From positions 164,746 through 228,745 of the forward strand of contig QKWP01000216.1 in the NCBI GenBank assembly GCA_003550325.1: a stretch of DNA of 64,000 bases, in the 5' to 3' direction. Shown here one piece after another: positions 11,131 through 23,759 of this stretch. The position numbers and the translations under genes are program-made. The notes below the pieces were generated by a model. It ran no database searches, was not told the DNA's origin, and saw only the letters and a list, made by a program, of their open reading frames with translations. Every line of letters starts with the position of its first letter. Within the stretch, counting starts at the first letter, position 1. The stretch comes from Gigaspora rosea. Taxonomy: Eukaryota; Glomeromycota; Glomeromycetes; Diversisporales; Gigasporaceae.

Positions 11131-12668
11131 AGGCCACTCCAATTTAATTCTTTGTTTAACATTACAAGTTCAAAATTTTTTAGATGGGGGGGACTTAAAC
11201 AACAAATGATTAGGTCCGGTTTGGGTCCGGCCAGGATCGGAATAGGTCCAGTTCAGTTCCGGGCCAGGATCGGACCAGACTCAGCCTCTAAATTTTATAC
11301 AGACTGGTCTGAGTCTGAATATACTTATATTTATTTTCTGGTGCTGACAAGTTTACCTAGTAAAATGAGTTAGAATTAATTAGTAAAATTTTATGAATAA
11401 TGAGATTTTATAGAATTTTATTAATAAAATTTTATAAAATCTTATAATACACAGATTTTTATTAATTAATTCTAACTTTATGCACTAAGTAAACATCTTC
11501 AGCACCTAAAAATGCATCAAATCGGCAGGGTTATTTTCATTTTACTTAAAATTTGAAGAATAAATACATAATTTTGGATTTTTGATCAAAAAGTCAAATT
11601 TAGCATATTTTCTCCAAATTTCAAGTAAAATAAAAACAAGACTGCTGATTTAATGTATTTTTAGGCCCTGAACAAGTTTACTTAGTGAATTAATTTAGAA
11701 TTAATTAGTAAAATTTTATTAATTATGAGATTTTATAGAATTTTATTAATAAAATTTTATAAAATATTATAATACACAAATTTTTAATAATTAATTCTAA
11801 CTTTATGCACTAAGTAAATATGTACAGCACCTAAAAATACATCAAATCGGCAGGGTTATTTTTATTTTACTTGAAATTTGGAGAATAGATGCATAATTTT
11901 GGATTTTTGATCAAAAAAGTCAAATTTAAGCATCTTTTCTCCAAATTTCAAGTAAAATAAAAACAATACTGCTGATTTAATGTATTTTTAGCTCTGAACA
12001 AGTTTATCTAGTGCTATAAGTTAGAATTAATTAGTAAAATATTGTGAATAATAAGATTTTATAGAATTTTATTAATAAAATTCTATATAATCTTATTATT
12101 TATAAAATTTTACTAATTAATTCTGATTTATTTCACTAGGTAAACTTGTTCAGAGCCTAAAAATATATTAAATCGGCAGTATTGTTTTTATTTTACTTGA
12201 AATTTGGAGAAAAGATGCTTAAATTTGACTTTTTTGATCAAAAATCCAAAATTATGCATCTATTCTCCAAATTTCAAGTAAAATAAAAACAAGCTGCCGA
12301 TTTAATGCATTTTTAGGTGCTGAACATGTTTACTTAGTGCATAAAGTTAGAATTAATTAATAAAAATTTGTGAATTATAAGATTTTATAAAATTTTATTA
12401 ATAAAATTCTATAAAATCTTATGATTCATAAAATTTTACTAATTGATTCTAACTAACTTTTATATAATGTTCCAAGGTTTAGCATGACTGTATCATGCAG
12501 CTACTCTAATTTTGGTTATCTTTCTGTATGGGTTCATTTTAGTAATATGAAAAGTGAAATTTGAATCTAAAAGTTATATATATATATATGTTGTTTAACT
12601 CCCCCCATAATTTGCTCAATCTAGAGGGGGGGGGTTATGTTAAACATAGATTTAAATTGGAGTGGCCT
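11131..12668. mobile_element. 1.5-kb inverted-repeat element carrying a palindromic satellite
   Basis: The left end AGGCCACTCCAATTTAA is mirrored by TTTAAATTGGAGTGGCCT at the right. Inside are a GGTCCGG-rich inverted block (11,210-11,330) and the twin-palindrome array. No coding capacity. Confidence 0.65.
11336..12470. repeat. Twin-palindrome satellite, array 1
   Basis: Two self-complementary units alternate. Unit A (about 150 bp) runs from CTGAACAAGTTTACTTAGTG through AATTAATTAGTAAAATTTT to its own reverse complement. Unit B (about 160 bp) is centred on TTGATCAAAAA and flanked by TGGAGAA and CATCAAATCGGCAG arms. About four A and three B units follow one another. A transcript or single strand would fold into consecutive hairpins. 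Confidence 0.8.
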
Positions 12669-12689
12669 AATATAAACATGGGTAACCCG

Positions 12690-13030
12690 GATAAAAATAA
12701 ACCTACGTAGCTCATCCACAAAATTTCCTGGTTATGTGACTTTTTGTAGTGCAAACCAATTGAATTTTAGGATCAGGTGTAACGTAAAAATTGTGCTTTT
12801 TTATAAAAAATACTAATAACTCCGAAAGTTTGTCTATGAAATCGTCTACTGCGCATTAGCAAAAAAACTTCTTGCAAAATTTTGATATGAATAGCACTCT
12901 AACTAAGCATCTAACCCAAACCCTAACCACTTGATTTATTACTTTAATTCTTTCGCTTTATTCGATTGTTTTGATTGTTTTGAATTTCACGTTTCACCTG
13001 ATCTCAAAATTTGATTGGTTTTTGTGCTAC
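12690..13030. repeat. Dispersed repeat, copy related to 53,260-53,590
   Basis: Shares GATCAGGTGTAAC, a T-rich stretch, a TAACTCCGAAAGTTTG-like block and a TTCTTGCAAAATTTT-like block, in the same order, with the element at 53.3-53.6 kb. No gene. Confidence 0.5.
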
Positions 13031-13070
13031 AAAAAAGTCACATGACCGGAAAATTTTTTGTGCGTAAGCT

Positions 13071-13888
13071 GCAAATCTTACGTTTTTGATACTCCTGCAC
13101 TTACTTTTTTGATACTTCTGTATGTACCTCAAAATTACGCTTACTTTTTTGATGCAGATCTGCATATATACACGTGACTTGTATTACACAAAGGCCCAGT
13201 GCATTGTTTTTGCAAAAATAATTTTTGGTTACATGCCGCTAATGTCTTGTAACATTATACAAGTCTAATTTTGCCCGGCATTAAGCTTAATGCTGGTGGG
13301 CACTATCATGATAATGCCCCGGCGGGGTTAGACATAATTCCGGCCCACCCTAACCCTAAATCTAGTGGTACCCTAACCCGGCATTAAGCTTAATGCTGGT
13401 GGGCACTATCATGATAATGCCCCGGCGGGGTTAGACATAATTCCGGCCCACTCTAACCCTAAATCTAGGAACCCTAAAAACTAATTGTTCGAAGCAACAT
13501 CCAATCACAGTTCATATACTGGTTACATGACATATGCATCTAGTATATGTACTGTAATTGGATGTTGCTTCGAACAATGAGTTTTTAGGGTTCCTAGATT
13601 TAGGGTTAGGGTGGGCCGGAATTATGTCTAACCCCGCCGGGGCATTATCATGATAGTGCCCACCAGCATTAAGCTTAATGCCGGGCAAAATTAGACTTGT
13701 GTAACGTTACACGACATTAGTGGCGTGTAACCAAAAAATATTTTTGCAAAAACAATGCACCGGGCCTTTGTGTAACACAAGTCACGTGTATATATGCAGA
13801 TCTGCATCAAAAAAGTAAGCGTAATTTTGGGGTACATACAGAAGTATCAAAAAAGTAAGTGCAGGAGTATCAAAAACGTAAGATTTGC
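13071..13888. mobile_element. Long fold-back element with unequal arms
   Basis: Arms of roughly 340-430 bp are near-perfect inverted copies, from GCAAATCTTACGTTTTTGAT to its complement at 13,888. A spacer of about 50 bp near 13,510-13,550 separates them. The left arm contains a roughly 100-bp block (GGCATTAAGCTTAATGCTGG to AACCCTAAATCTAG) twice in tandem at about 13,264-13,470; the right arm has it once. It is G+C-rich for this region. Confidence 0.85.
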
Positions 13889-13922
13889 GGGTGAGCTACT
13901 ATCATCACATGAGGTAGGCATG

Positions 13923-14804
13923 GGTATTATGGCGCAGTACCAATTATGGCGCACACGTGATATCTTGTGATACAATAATCAGAATCGGATGATTTTGCTA
14001 CCATTCGATTCGTTACGATGAGACGAATCGAATGGTAGTAAAATCATCTGATTCTGATCGCTGGATCACAAGATATTGATACTTAAATAAAACAAATAAA
14101 ATTTTTAATTTTAAGGTTTTAATAAAACCTAATCGTAGTATGTTAATAGTGACTTTTTTTATTAAGTAAATCGACCTTCATTATTAAGACAATTTTGTTC
14201 GTCGTTACAAATTCTACTTTAAATTCGGATAATTTTTTATTAAGTTATTTGTAAAAAGTATACTTGCGCCATAATAGGCTCTTTTGGCATAAAAACGTAT
14301 TTTATAAAAATCAATTAATAAAAAATTATCCGATTTTTATGAAAATTTAGAGGTAAGTAGAACGTATAACGACTAATAAAATTGTCTTATTAATGAATGT
14401 CGATTTACTTAATAAAAAATTTGCTAACAACGCATTAAATTTATTTTTTTAGTCTTTTAAATTTTAATCTTTTATTGCTAGTAAATTGTGGTGTAATGAT
14501 TAGAATAAAATGATTCTGGTACCATTCAACTCGTCTCACTGAGACGATTCGAATGGTACCCAAATCGTTCGATTCTGATTGCTAGATCACAAGATATCAC
14601 GTGTGCGCCATAATTGGCACACGTACAATAATTTGTTGATTTTTTAGCTTTTTTTTTAAATTTGCAATATCGTGTGATCTAGTGATTAGAATCAAACAAT
14701 ATTGGTATCATTCGATTCGTCTCGATGTGACGAATCGAATGATAGCAAAATCGTTTATTAGATCACGTGATAACGGCCGTTAAAGTTACCTGCGCCATAA
14801 TACC
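13923..14804. mobile_element. MITE with GGTATTATGGCGCAG ends, host of a nested element
   Basis: GGTATTATGGCGCAG at the left is matched by CTGCGCCATAATACC at the right. It encloses another element whose ends share the ATTATGGCGCA core, which suggests self-nesting of one family. Confidence 0.7.
13941..14616. mobile_element. Nested MITE with 31-bp inverted repeats
   Basis: The 31-bp left end beginning CAATTATGGCGCACACGTGA is perfectly complementary to the right end. Inside are inverted AT-rich arms. The palindrome ACCATTCGATTCGT...ACGAATCGAATGGT occurs at 13,998-14,040, again at 14,518-14,562, and a third time outside at 14,700-14,745. Confidence 0.75.
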
Positions 14805-15259
14805 TATACTTACCTTACATCACATGAGATATGTCCCGCAAATTTTATTCTAATATACCTCTTATTAATCTCCCTAATAATACTTTACAGATTATCAATG
14901 GGAAGTAGTTGGTTACTACAAAATAGTCAGTTAAAAGTTTTAGAACAATTAGAAAACAATTTTTTTTTTTGAAAATATAGTTCTTTGTTTTGGATCGTTA
15001 CTTCGTTGTCTCTATATTTTCTTATACCAATTCTGGTTTAAAGGTTGTCTACAATCATAATTCATATATAATTATAACCGGGTCAACAAGATCAACCAGG
15101 TAAAGGTTTAGTAAGCGGACGGGTAACCTGGAGTTAAATTTACACCGGGCTAATCTCTACTAATATGATGATAATCGAATTAGAAAAACTCGGATTAATA
15201 TCGATATTAGTTTACAAATGTACTTTAGTTAATATAATCCGAACTTTATATCATAAAAT
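14805..15259. other. Gene-free stretch with dispersed repeat
   Basis: No gene. From about 15,160 the sequence is related to 1,140-1,335 (shared AATCCGAACTTTATATC and TTTATTAAGTGTTCGGTT). Confidence 0.4.
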
Positions 15260-15321
15260 TTGTTCAGTTTAGAGAATTTATTAAGTGTTCGGTTATCCAG
15301 GTTTGATTTAAAGAAAGTTGA

Positions 15322-16480
15322 CTATACATGTTCCGCGTCATTTTTCAATTTGCATCGATTATCAATTGAAGAAACGACATGTCGTTTTACAATCGATATG
15401 CAAAATAAACATAAATTATCAAAAAAAAATGATACTGTAATAATAAACGGATACATTCAAATACACATGTATTTTAACTATGTAATTATAAATAATTAGA
15501 AATTTTGCATAACGCTCTGGAACATTGTGAAATTACTTTTCCTGCAAGAACATGACTTGGTTCTGCAATTTGTTTTTCGGCAACGTCAGAAATCTGTTCT
15601 GGTTTCACGGCTTGAACCAATATTAAGATCCGTATTTTTTACAGTATTATGTATTATTTTACCATTGCTCAAGGGACGAAATGGGCAGGTATGTTTTAAT
15701 ACTATGGGAATTGATATCTTGAACATTATATGTTGGGCGTTTGTGATTATAATTAGTTAACCTTTATGGTCAAGAGTTGGGCATGTTAGGTTTGTCTGCC
15801 ACCTGCTTTTCTCAATGAAAGCACATTATTTGTACAATGTTTAGATCAAGACAATCAAGTTACCAAGTAGTTCAAGTTCATTTGATAAGAATTACGATTG
15901 TTTCTTCTGAAGGACCTTGCACGATTGAGATCTTCAGTCTATCTTTATTAATTTGTGAGAATGCATATTTTTACTAAATCACAAGCCTATATGCTCGATT
16001 TCGTTTAATTTTATACATTGCTTCCAAATTTTTTCTAAATTCACAGTTTATTTTAACATTTGAAAGACAATATGACAAATAATTTCGTATAGGCTGAGTT
16101 GTATTTGTATCTTTAATTAATGCCATTCTAGGCTGAAATATATAAAGTTGTAATATAAAAATATATATAAATTTACCTTTTCTAGGATTTACTTTGCTGC
16201 CGTCCTCAATTGCCCGATGGTTGCACAAATTTGTAAAAATTTTCAACATAACAAACTTGTGACTCCAATTTATATTCTTTAAGTATTTGCAGTTCCTCTG
16301 TATTTTTTAGCAAATTTAGACATTTATTACAGCATTTCCATCCATCAAACTTCGCCTGTTTTCCTTTTATTAATGAAGGTCTCCAATATTTGGTCAAAGG
16401 TTTCACGAGTTACGAAGCTATATCCTTGTGAATCCGCAGCAAAAGGTGGCAATGAGCCACCAACCAGATTTTGAGATTTT
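15322..16480 (-). pseudogene. Possible spliced host gene or relic, identity unknown
   Basis: Several leftward segments look coding by codon choice and composition but do not join cleanly. Segment 16,475-16,340 reads GGSLPPFAADSQGYSF and on to ETFDQILETF. Segment 16,390-16,210 has a CCNKC motif. Segment 16,150-15,974 follows a plausible 44-nt intron (GTAAAT...TTTCAG) and is about 55 residues long. Segment 15,700-15,540 reads TCPFRPLSN, a plausible 52-nt intron, then VKPEQISDVAEKQIAEPSHV. Segment 15,385-15,322 ends with a stop after NDAEHV. Stops between segments could be introns or decay. I do not recognise the family. Confidence 0.35.
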
Positions 16481-16601
16481 ATAATTATAGTTTGCTTATA
16501 AGTTTATTTTTCTAAAAATATTTATAGATTGCAAAATATTCTAATAAAAGTATATAAATTTAATATTTTTCGTTATTCTTATTAAAATTAATAATGTGAT
16601 C

Positions 16602-17383
16602 CCCTATAAGAAAAATGTACCGGATAGGCACGGGTCAAGGTCCGGATTTGTTCGGGTATGGCCCGAGTTGGTTCGGATTCGGTAAACCGTGCGGGACCGT
16701 GTGCCCCGTGCCAATTGGACCGTAAATGGCTCGGGTTTTGCGGCAGTTTATTAGTCGAATCGGTACGGGATTTGGCACGGGTAATGAACGTAAATTCACG
16801 TGCCACCGCGATAACGATGTGGATTAACTATTAAAACATAAATTTACTGCGGAATATAGCATGTAAATAATTAGTGGTTCTTTCTATTTTTACATAATAT
16901 AATGTTAATCGTTTAATAGTAAATTATAAATAAAGCACGCCTACATGGCGTCCTCTTTAATGGGGTTAAAAAAAAAAACAAAAAAAAAAACAAACATAAA
17001 TTTACTTAAGTAATTAATATAAGATGAACAAGCTAACTGCATATGAAGCAAAATTTTGTAAGGAATTTTTTTTGTTAAGACACACAGGGAAGCTTCATTA
17101 GTGAAATATGAGATATCGCTCTTTTTTAAAAAAAAACCCCCCTTTACTGATCTTTCGCTCTCCAAACGAGCCAACACGTAATACAAGCCAACACGTGTGT
17201 AACGTACACATACGTGTCATCTGAACGTGCCATTTCATATGACGTGATATTACGTGCCACTCTTTGCCGCAATGTCTGTGCCATTTTTACCGTGCCATTC
17301 CGTAAAACTTTCCTGTACGTGTCACAAGATCTGTGCCATTTCGAGCATTCCCGATACCAACCCGTACCACTTTTCTTATAGGG
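16602..17383. mobile_element. CCCTATAA-family MITE
   Basis: CCCTATAAGAAAAATG at the left and CCACTTTTCTTATAGGG at the right. Arms are rich in ACGGG/CCCGT, and the interior TTCCTTACAAAATTTTG-type block is shared with the 4.7-kb copy. The open frames inside are by-products. Confidence 0.8.
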
Positions 17384-17751
17384 ATCATAAATTGTAATTT
17401 TCTTACAATCACATGATTGCCCAATGCCTCCTACGGAGGTCCCAAATAACTCATACAGGGGTCCCAAATTCCGGGTCGGGATACGCCGGAGTGCATCAGA
17501 ATCTTGGTCGGCTGGATCGGAATTGCCCCAAATTCATAAAAAATTTTACTAATAAATCATATCCATTCATTAAGTAAAAAAATGCCCAGCTGATAATTTT
17601 GCTATAGAATCCTAACAACTAGGACTAAACGCCGACCTAGATCCGATGCATCTGACCCGGAAATCCTGTAAAAATTGGTCCCAAATGAAGAAACATACGC
17701 AATACATAGCTATAAAAGATCGATTCAAATGTATCGAATGCATGTTATAAC

Positions 17752-18065
17752 CCTATAAGAAAAGTGGTCCGAGTTGTGGTACAGGTGTTGGGAATGCATG
17801 AAAAGGCACGGATTGTGTGGCTCGCACAGGCACATTCTACGGAATGGCACGGACAGTACGGTAAGGGGTAGCATGTTATGTCACTTCATATGGAAAGGTA
17901 CGTTTAGTTGATACGTTGTACATGTGTTGGCTTGTGATACGTGTTGATTCATTTCGCAGAGAGCAAAAGATCAATAGACATTTTTTTTTAAGGAAAGTGC
18001 AATGTCTTATAATTTCACTAATTAAGATGCTCTGGGTATTTAATGAAAAAATTCTTTACAAAATT
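17752..18065. mobile_element. One-ended copy of the CCCTATAA MITE
   Basis: Begins CCCTATAAGAAAAGTGGTCC and continues through the family's ACGGG-rich arm to the AAAATTCTTTACAAAATTTT block. No right end is seen. Confidence 0.6.
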
Positions 18066-18149
18066 TTACTTTATATGCAGTTAGCCTAAAACCTGTGACC
18101 CATAAATTTTTAGCTTTAAAAATTTAAATTTTTTTCTGATAATAACATA

Positions 18150-18290
18150 AAATTTAGCAAAAATTTAGTTTAAATTTAATAAATTTTAGATAATTTTTTT
18201 AATAAAATTGTACAAAATGCTATGATTCTCTAAATTTTACTAATTGATTCTTACTTCTCACTCTAAGTAAACTTGTTCAGCATCCAAATA
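18150..18290. repeat. Fragment of twin-palindrome unit A
   Basis: AAATTTAGTTT...TAAATTTTACTAATTGATTC followed by CTAAGTAAACTTGTTCAGCA matches the right half of unit A. Confidence 0.5.
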
Positions 18291-18317
18291 TACATATATG
18301 TATATTTAGACTCAAAT

Positions 18318-18452
18318 AGTTTGCAAACTTCAGACCAGACTCGGACCAGACTCAAACTTAACTAAAAGTTTGAAACACAAAAGTTTGAGTCTGGTTTGAT
18401 GATCAAACCCAGACTCAAACTTAATGAAAGTCTGGTCCAGTCTGGGTCTGTA
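18318..18452. repeat. GACCAGACTC inverted-repeat block
   Basis: Copies of CAGACTCAAACTTAA occur in both orientations around AAAGTTTGAAACACAAAAGTTTG. Related GGTCTGGAC/CAGACTGG blocks lie at 1,640-1,745 and 11,205-11,330. Confidence 0.5.
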
Positions 18453-19126
18453 AGAGTACTATTGCTGGGTTATTTTTAAAGTTATTAGTTTTAGTAATTA
18501 GAAGTTAAAATTTCTTATTCAACATGTAAAACATTAAATTAAAGTATTTGTATTATAAAATATAGTTACCATATCCTATTATAAATAAGCAACCTCTTTT
18601 TTCAAATTTAAATTCAAATATCTTGACAACTATCTATTCAAATTTAATATAAATTTTTGATTTAAAATTTTATAAATTTATAAAATTTATTTAAATTCAA
18701 ATATCTTGGATAATGTACAAGAAAACATATAAAATTGCATGCTATACATGTACTATTGTATGGAATCTGCACCTTATTACATGCTATAAATGCTTTCTTA
18801 TATATTGTCTCATATAGATTTACATGCAGATTTGTGTAGTTTCATATCTAAACTTTTTTGTATATTGTTTTATCATTTTGTACTACAATTTGTTATAGAA
18901 ATTGCAGTATTATTCTATGCTGTATTTTGTTATAGAGATAATTATAGCTAAATGGTATATATATAAGCAAGAGTATATCACAAAGTTATTTTTACATAAA
19001 GCTATATAGAAATTTATGTAAATTATATTTAAACCTTATATATAGACCTATAAACCCAATGTAAACTTATATGGATATAATTTATACATAAATATAATTA
19101 TAAATAATAATTATTTAGCAGTTATA

Positions 19127-19537
19127 CAGTGCAGGACACTTAAAGACTACATTTTCGTGATTTGTCCCATTTTCAAAAATTTCATATTGAAATTTGATAT
19201 TTTTTTAATTTCTTGTATTCTGATTGGTCAAAAATTAATTAATAAAAAATATTTTAAAAATATTTTTAAAAATAATTTTAAAATTAGCCAATAATGAGAA
19301 GCAAAAACATGTAACTTGTCCCATTTTTGGTTAAATTTTTACGTATCATATAAAAATACTATGTTTTTAAAGCTATATATTTTGAAAAGTTATTATAACT
19401 TTTTAAAAAATAAGGCCATTAAGTTGTAATAAATTGATTTAGCTATAAAATAGTGGCTTCCTTTTTAAAATATCTTTTTTAGATCATAAGTTATTAGCTT
19501 TTAAAGTTTGTGTAGTCTTTAAGTGTCGCGCACTGTA
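19127..19537. mobile_element. 411-bp Tc1/mariner-like MITE
   Basis: TA flanks both ends. The terminal repeat is CAGTGCAGGACACTTAAAGA on the left and CAGTGCGCGACACTTAAAGA on the complement of the right. CAGTG ends and a TA target are typical of Tc1/mariner. No coding capacity. Confidence 0.8.
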
Positions 19538-20208
19538 CAACAAAAATTTAAATATAAAAATGTGTTAAGTAGCTAAATAAGTAAAATGTTATAATGAAAA
19601 TAAAAATTATAATTAAAGTTAGGGTTAGAATTAAAGTTGGGGTTAGAGTAAAATTAGAAAGTAGCATTTTTAATTAAGAATACAACAGGGTTATCCTAGT
19701 AAAATTTTGAGATATCGACAATTTCTTTTCTTAAAATTTATATAAAAATTTATTTAAATTTTATAATATATAAAGGTTACATAATTATATGTATATAATT
19801 TATTAATATATAATATTTATATAAAATTTTCATATAAATTTTATAATATATAAACATACTAATTGTACCACAACTCTTTCTAATGATCTCTTGTACCAAC
19901 TTTTTTCATTACCACTGACCTATAGCAACTATACAATTATTATACTTATACATAACAAAACTTTACCTTGGAGCAACTAGGACTCAGAGTCCAAGGGGAC
20001 CATCCTATCATTTGTAGATCAGTTACACAATTAATAAATTATTTTTATATTGTTTACAATACTTTTTCTAAAGACTTTCATGACCAATTATGACTATGAA
20101 ATGTGACAAAGCTAAGTAAGTAAACTTGAAGTATTCGAGCATACTATAATATATTTCATTAATTTCTATTAATTCTATGCCATTGTCTTTTAATCTGCAT
20201 ACAAAAAT
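19538..20208. other. Gene-free AT-rich stretch
   Basis: AT-rich with short GGGTTAGA motifs at 19,620-19,655; nothing supportable as a gene. Confidence 0.35.
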
Positions 20209-22480
20209 ATGTCTGGAATAAAGTATTGCAAAGAATGCCAAGCCACTAAGTCGACTAAATTTTGTTTGTTAAAAGTGAAAACTAGCTGAGCTTAACAGTT
20301 TGGTGAAGATAACAAGAAAAGAAAGTATTGTTCTATGTATTATTTGTTATATGAGTTTGGTAGAAAATCCCTTAAAAAAGGTTCTAAACATATAAAAACT
20401 GTTAAAGAAGAAGAATACATACGTGAAGAAAAGATGAGTATGAAAATTAATCTCTCTAAAGCTATCAAGATTATGGCTAAAATTTTTTATAAGAGAGAAT
20501 ATATAGAAAAAGAAGCTCCTATATACAATTTGAATAAAATGTGAAGGTTATTTCAAGAAATTGAACCAAGTTTAAAAGATTTTTTTGATCAACTTTATTT
20601 AGTATCTCAACCATTTGAATGTAATGAACAAACAATAGAACATATGATAAATTGATAGTGTTTATATGCTATCTTCTTTCTTCATTAAATAACACAAGAA
20701 TTAATACATTTAAGTCTGATTTAGCATATTATTTAGACTCTATGGGTACAAGCAATGAAGGTCTAAATACGATAGTAAATCTTGGCGCATCTATAATATC
20801 AAGAGCAGTGAATTATAAGAAAAGAAGAATGTCTGATGTATATAGAGAATATGTAGAGAGAGTCTTGCAAAGTATTTAGAGAATGCTCTTGTATTAAATA
20901 TCAATAACTATCATAATATTCATGTCTTAAAAAAACCTAATTCAACTAGTACATTTTGGGTATTACATATAGCAATAATCATAGCAAACCCATGTCCAAT
21001 ATTAGCAATACTATGTATAGAGCAATTAATCCAATGATTGTTGATAACAAATTGATCATAAAGCATCTTAATGAAAAATTTATTGTAAGTCTTGGAATTC
21101 CATATCATGATGTAACTGGTATAGTAAAGATGAGTGTTCTGATAAGGAGCTTGTAGATAGATTAACCTATAATGACAAATTAGAAGAGAAAAATAGTGGT
21201 TAGCATATACATAATACTATTCTTTCGATTTTATTGAAGAGCATAAAAGGATAAATGAAAGCTCTTCAAATTGTATATGAACAAGAGTTGATAAAAAATT
21301 ATCTTTCTAATTATGCAACCCCTATTGTTGCCAATTGGTCTAGCCAGTGTCTAGCCAATTCTATATTCGCAAAACTATTGCATGATGGCTTCTTGCTAAT
21401 GATGAAACCATTTCTTAATTCATTATATTGGTTTTGTCTATAATGGGTTCTCTCCATGTATCTTTAAATTCACATAAACTTGTTTTTGATCAAAATTGGT
21501 TTTGTTTAATAATTTCTATCACCTTATATTTGAAAAAACAAGAATCTTGACAAAAATCTACAACTGTGAAAATTGATTTAATTTTCCATATTATATACAT
21601 GGCGTGGGTCGATATTGTGAATATTGTATATCTAAAATTCAGTTAATGTGAAAGTTTTTGAATTTTTATATCTTATGGATCTACTAAACAATTTAATTCC
21701 TTTGGTTTTAGACCTTTACATGGTGCACTATCAGAAAAGCAATTGGCCAGCTTATGAAAAAGCTTGCATGCATTGCTGGTGAAAAATAATTAAATATTTT
21801 TCGGACATTTTTATATAATCAAAAAAAAAGATTTATGATTCATCGTGATGCTCAGCATCTTCAGAAGTAGGATTTTGTTGCGGGATGGATGCAATCTTTT
21901 TTTTTGGATCAATTAAAGAAAATATAAACATGCTCTTTAATATTTTCTCAAATGTTTTTTACTGAATGGCAATTAATCATCTAATATATAATATGCTTAC
22001 TAATAATCTTGAATTCTTAAGTGATTATTCTGTAGAAATTGTTCACAGTATCATTTAATAATATATAGTCAAATATTCTACTATTTAACAACTGCAGAAA
22101 GAAGCACATTGCTTTTTTCAGAATCGTGAGGATAGTACTTTGTGACTTTCAAAAAATATGCATATATACCAAAGTAATTAAATACTCTTTCTTGAAAGAG
22201 TGATACAAGGCTTTTGAATATGTTTGCAAAAATATATTAAGCCTATCATAGATATCCTTCAATTATTCTAACTTCATCTGATAGTATTAATACTTATAAA
22301 TTGCTTTCTTTAGGTTATAAAATCACAGATTGATGCACTTTTAACAAATTTAATAAAAGAAGAAAAATTCTATCAAAGACAATAGCAAAAATATAGTCAA
22401 AGACAATTCAAAAATAGATGAAGTAATAGATGATTCTAAAACAGTAGAAAATTTATTAGAATCATTTTTGAAATTATAAA
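20209..22480 (+). pseudogene. Decayed member of a repeated Rhizophagus gene family
   Basis: From an ATG at 20,209 with a CKEC...FC cysteine cluster, segments in shifting frames read as one protein. They include a basic N-terminal region, APIYNLNKM followed by LFQEIEPSLKDFFDQLYL, DLAYYLDSMGTSNEGLN, a stretch with HVLKKP, PMIVDNKLIIKHLNEKFIVS, and near 22,010 a motif like LSDYSVEIVHSII. I recognise this as a large repeated family of Glomeromycotina proteins, probably mobile-element derived. At least ten stops and frameshifts make it a clear pseudogene. Its catalytic type, if any, is not evident here. Confidence 0.55.
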
Positions 22481-23224
22481 ATTTTGTAAAATTTTTATTT
22501 CATTACTTATTAAATTATTATGTTGTAATAATCTTTTAATTATTTAATTAAAAAATTATCATACTTTTGTAAAAATATATTACTTCATATCGCACAAATT
22601 TGATTGGTTGAATTTACATATGATAAACCGATTTATTATTGGTTGATCAAAATTAGAAATTAACAAAAATGATCTATATTTTGTATAACCAAAAACAGTC
22701 CACTTTGGAGAAACCAGAGTTCTAAATTGAATATTGAGATAACTAAAATAAAACTAAAAAGAGTTCTCTTTTTGGGTTTAACTTCCTAGTAGAAGACTCT
22801 AGTACTTTAGAAAATGTAGTAGAGCTGAAAACTCTAAAGTTTCTATCAAAAGGAGTAGAAATATTAGTAGAAGTATACTTTTAGTTGAATATAATATTTT
22901 GTTTAGCATATACTCTTTTAGTTCTTTACTTTTGACGCTTCTTGAACTTTTCAAAATTTTGCCAAAAAGTAGAAAATCCAGCTTACTCCTTTCAGAAAAT
23001 AGACAAAATTAGCAAATTTTATAAATAGATATTGATCAATATATAATAGTTAATCATTTTATATCGATTAAAAAATAATAATATATATTGATTAACTAGT
23101 TAAAAATCAATATATATCTATAATCGATATATATCATTTTCTATATAAATTGTTATATATCTATAAATTGATTATAATTGTAATTATTTGAAATAATATA
23201 TAATGATTAACAGATTTTAATGAT
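22481..23224. other. Gene-free stretch
   Basis: AT-rich, with a zone of TATATCGATTA-type palindromic bits at 23,030-23,180 and an inverted TTAGTAGAAG/CTTCTACT zone near 22,780-22,890. No gene. Confidence 0.35.
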
Positions 23225-23574
23225 TATATGGGGTTATTTCTATTAAAAAGGCCCATTTTGCAATATAAACAATCTTGAGATAATTGAGTTTAATCGTTTG
23301 TTTTGATTTTCGAACTGATCCGGGATTAAGCAAATTTCACGATTTTGATTGGTTAAAAATAACAGGTGACTATCGGATAATCTCGTGATGCACTTGTGCC
23401 TTAGAAGCCTCGTGTAGTTTTTCTTTTACATTATCTCCATTTTTTATTATGTAAATCGCCTTTCATTTATAATTGAAAAATGTCAGTCATGTCAAAATTT
23501 ACATGAATCTAATAAAAACTCATTTTTCAAAAAATTTGCAAAATGGGCCTTTTTAGTAGAAATAACCCCATATA
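23225..23574. mobile_element. 350-bp MITE with TA ends
   Basis: TATATGGGGTTATTTCTA at the left is mirrored at the right; the repeats are about 38 bp and extend through AAAAGGCCCATTTTGCA. A TA target is possible. No coding capacity. Confidence 0.8.
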
Positions 23575-23616
23575 GTCTAGACTAGTGTTCTAATTTGTTA
23601 CGAAAATTTTAACTTA

Positions 23617-23698
23617 CTTCTAAAAAAAAATAAAATAAAAATAAAATAAAATAAAAAATAAAATAGAAATAAAATAAAAAAATAAAATAAAATAAAAT
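23617..23698. repeat. AAAAT microsatellite
   Basis: Imperfect run of AAAAT/AAATA units of about 80 bp. Confidence 0.85.
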
Positions 23699-23759
23699 GC
23701 TGGTTAAAGCAAATTAAAATAAGAGTCTTAAGAAAAAAAACAAACCTTAAAAAAAAAGC

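Noticed and set aside
11152-11373. 73-codon frame with Gly/Pro/Arg-rich repeats.
   Set aside because: Produced by the GGTCCGG-type inverted block at the edge of a repeat element.
13340-13620. CCCTAACCCTAAA motifs suggesting interstitial telomere.
   Set aside because: Only two or three units within a mobile element arm; no longer array.
20652-21443. Separate small genes at 20,652, 20,956 and 21,255.
   Set aside because: They are in-order fragments of one decayed repeat-family gene.
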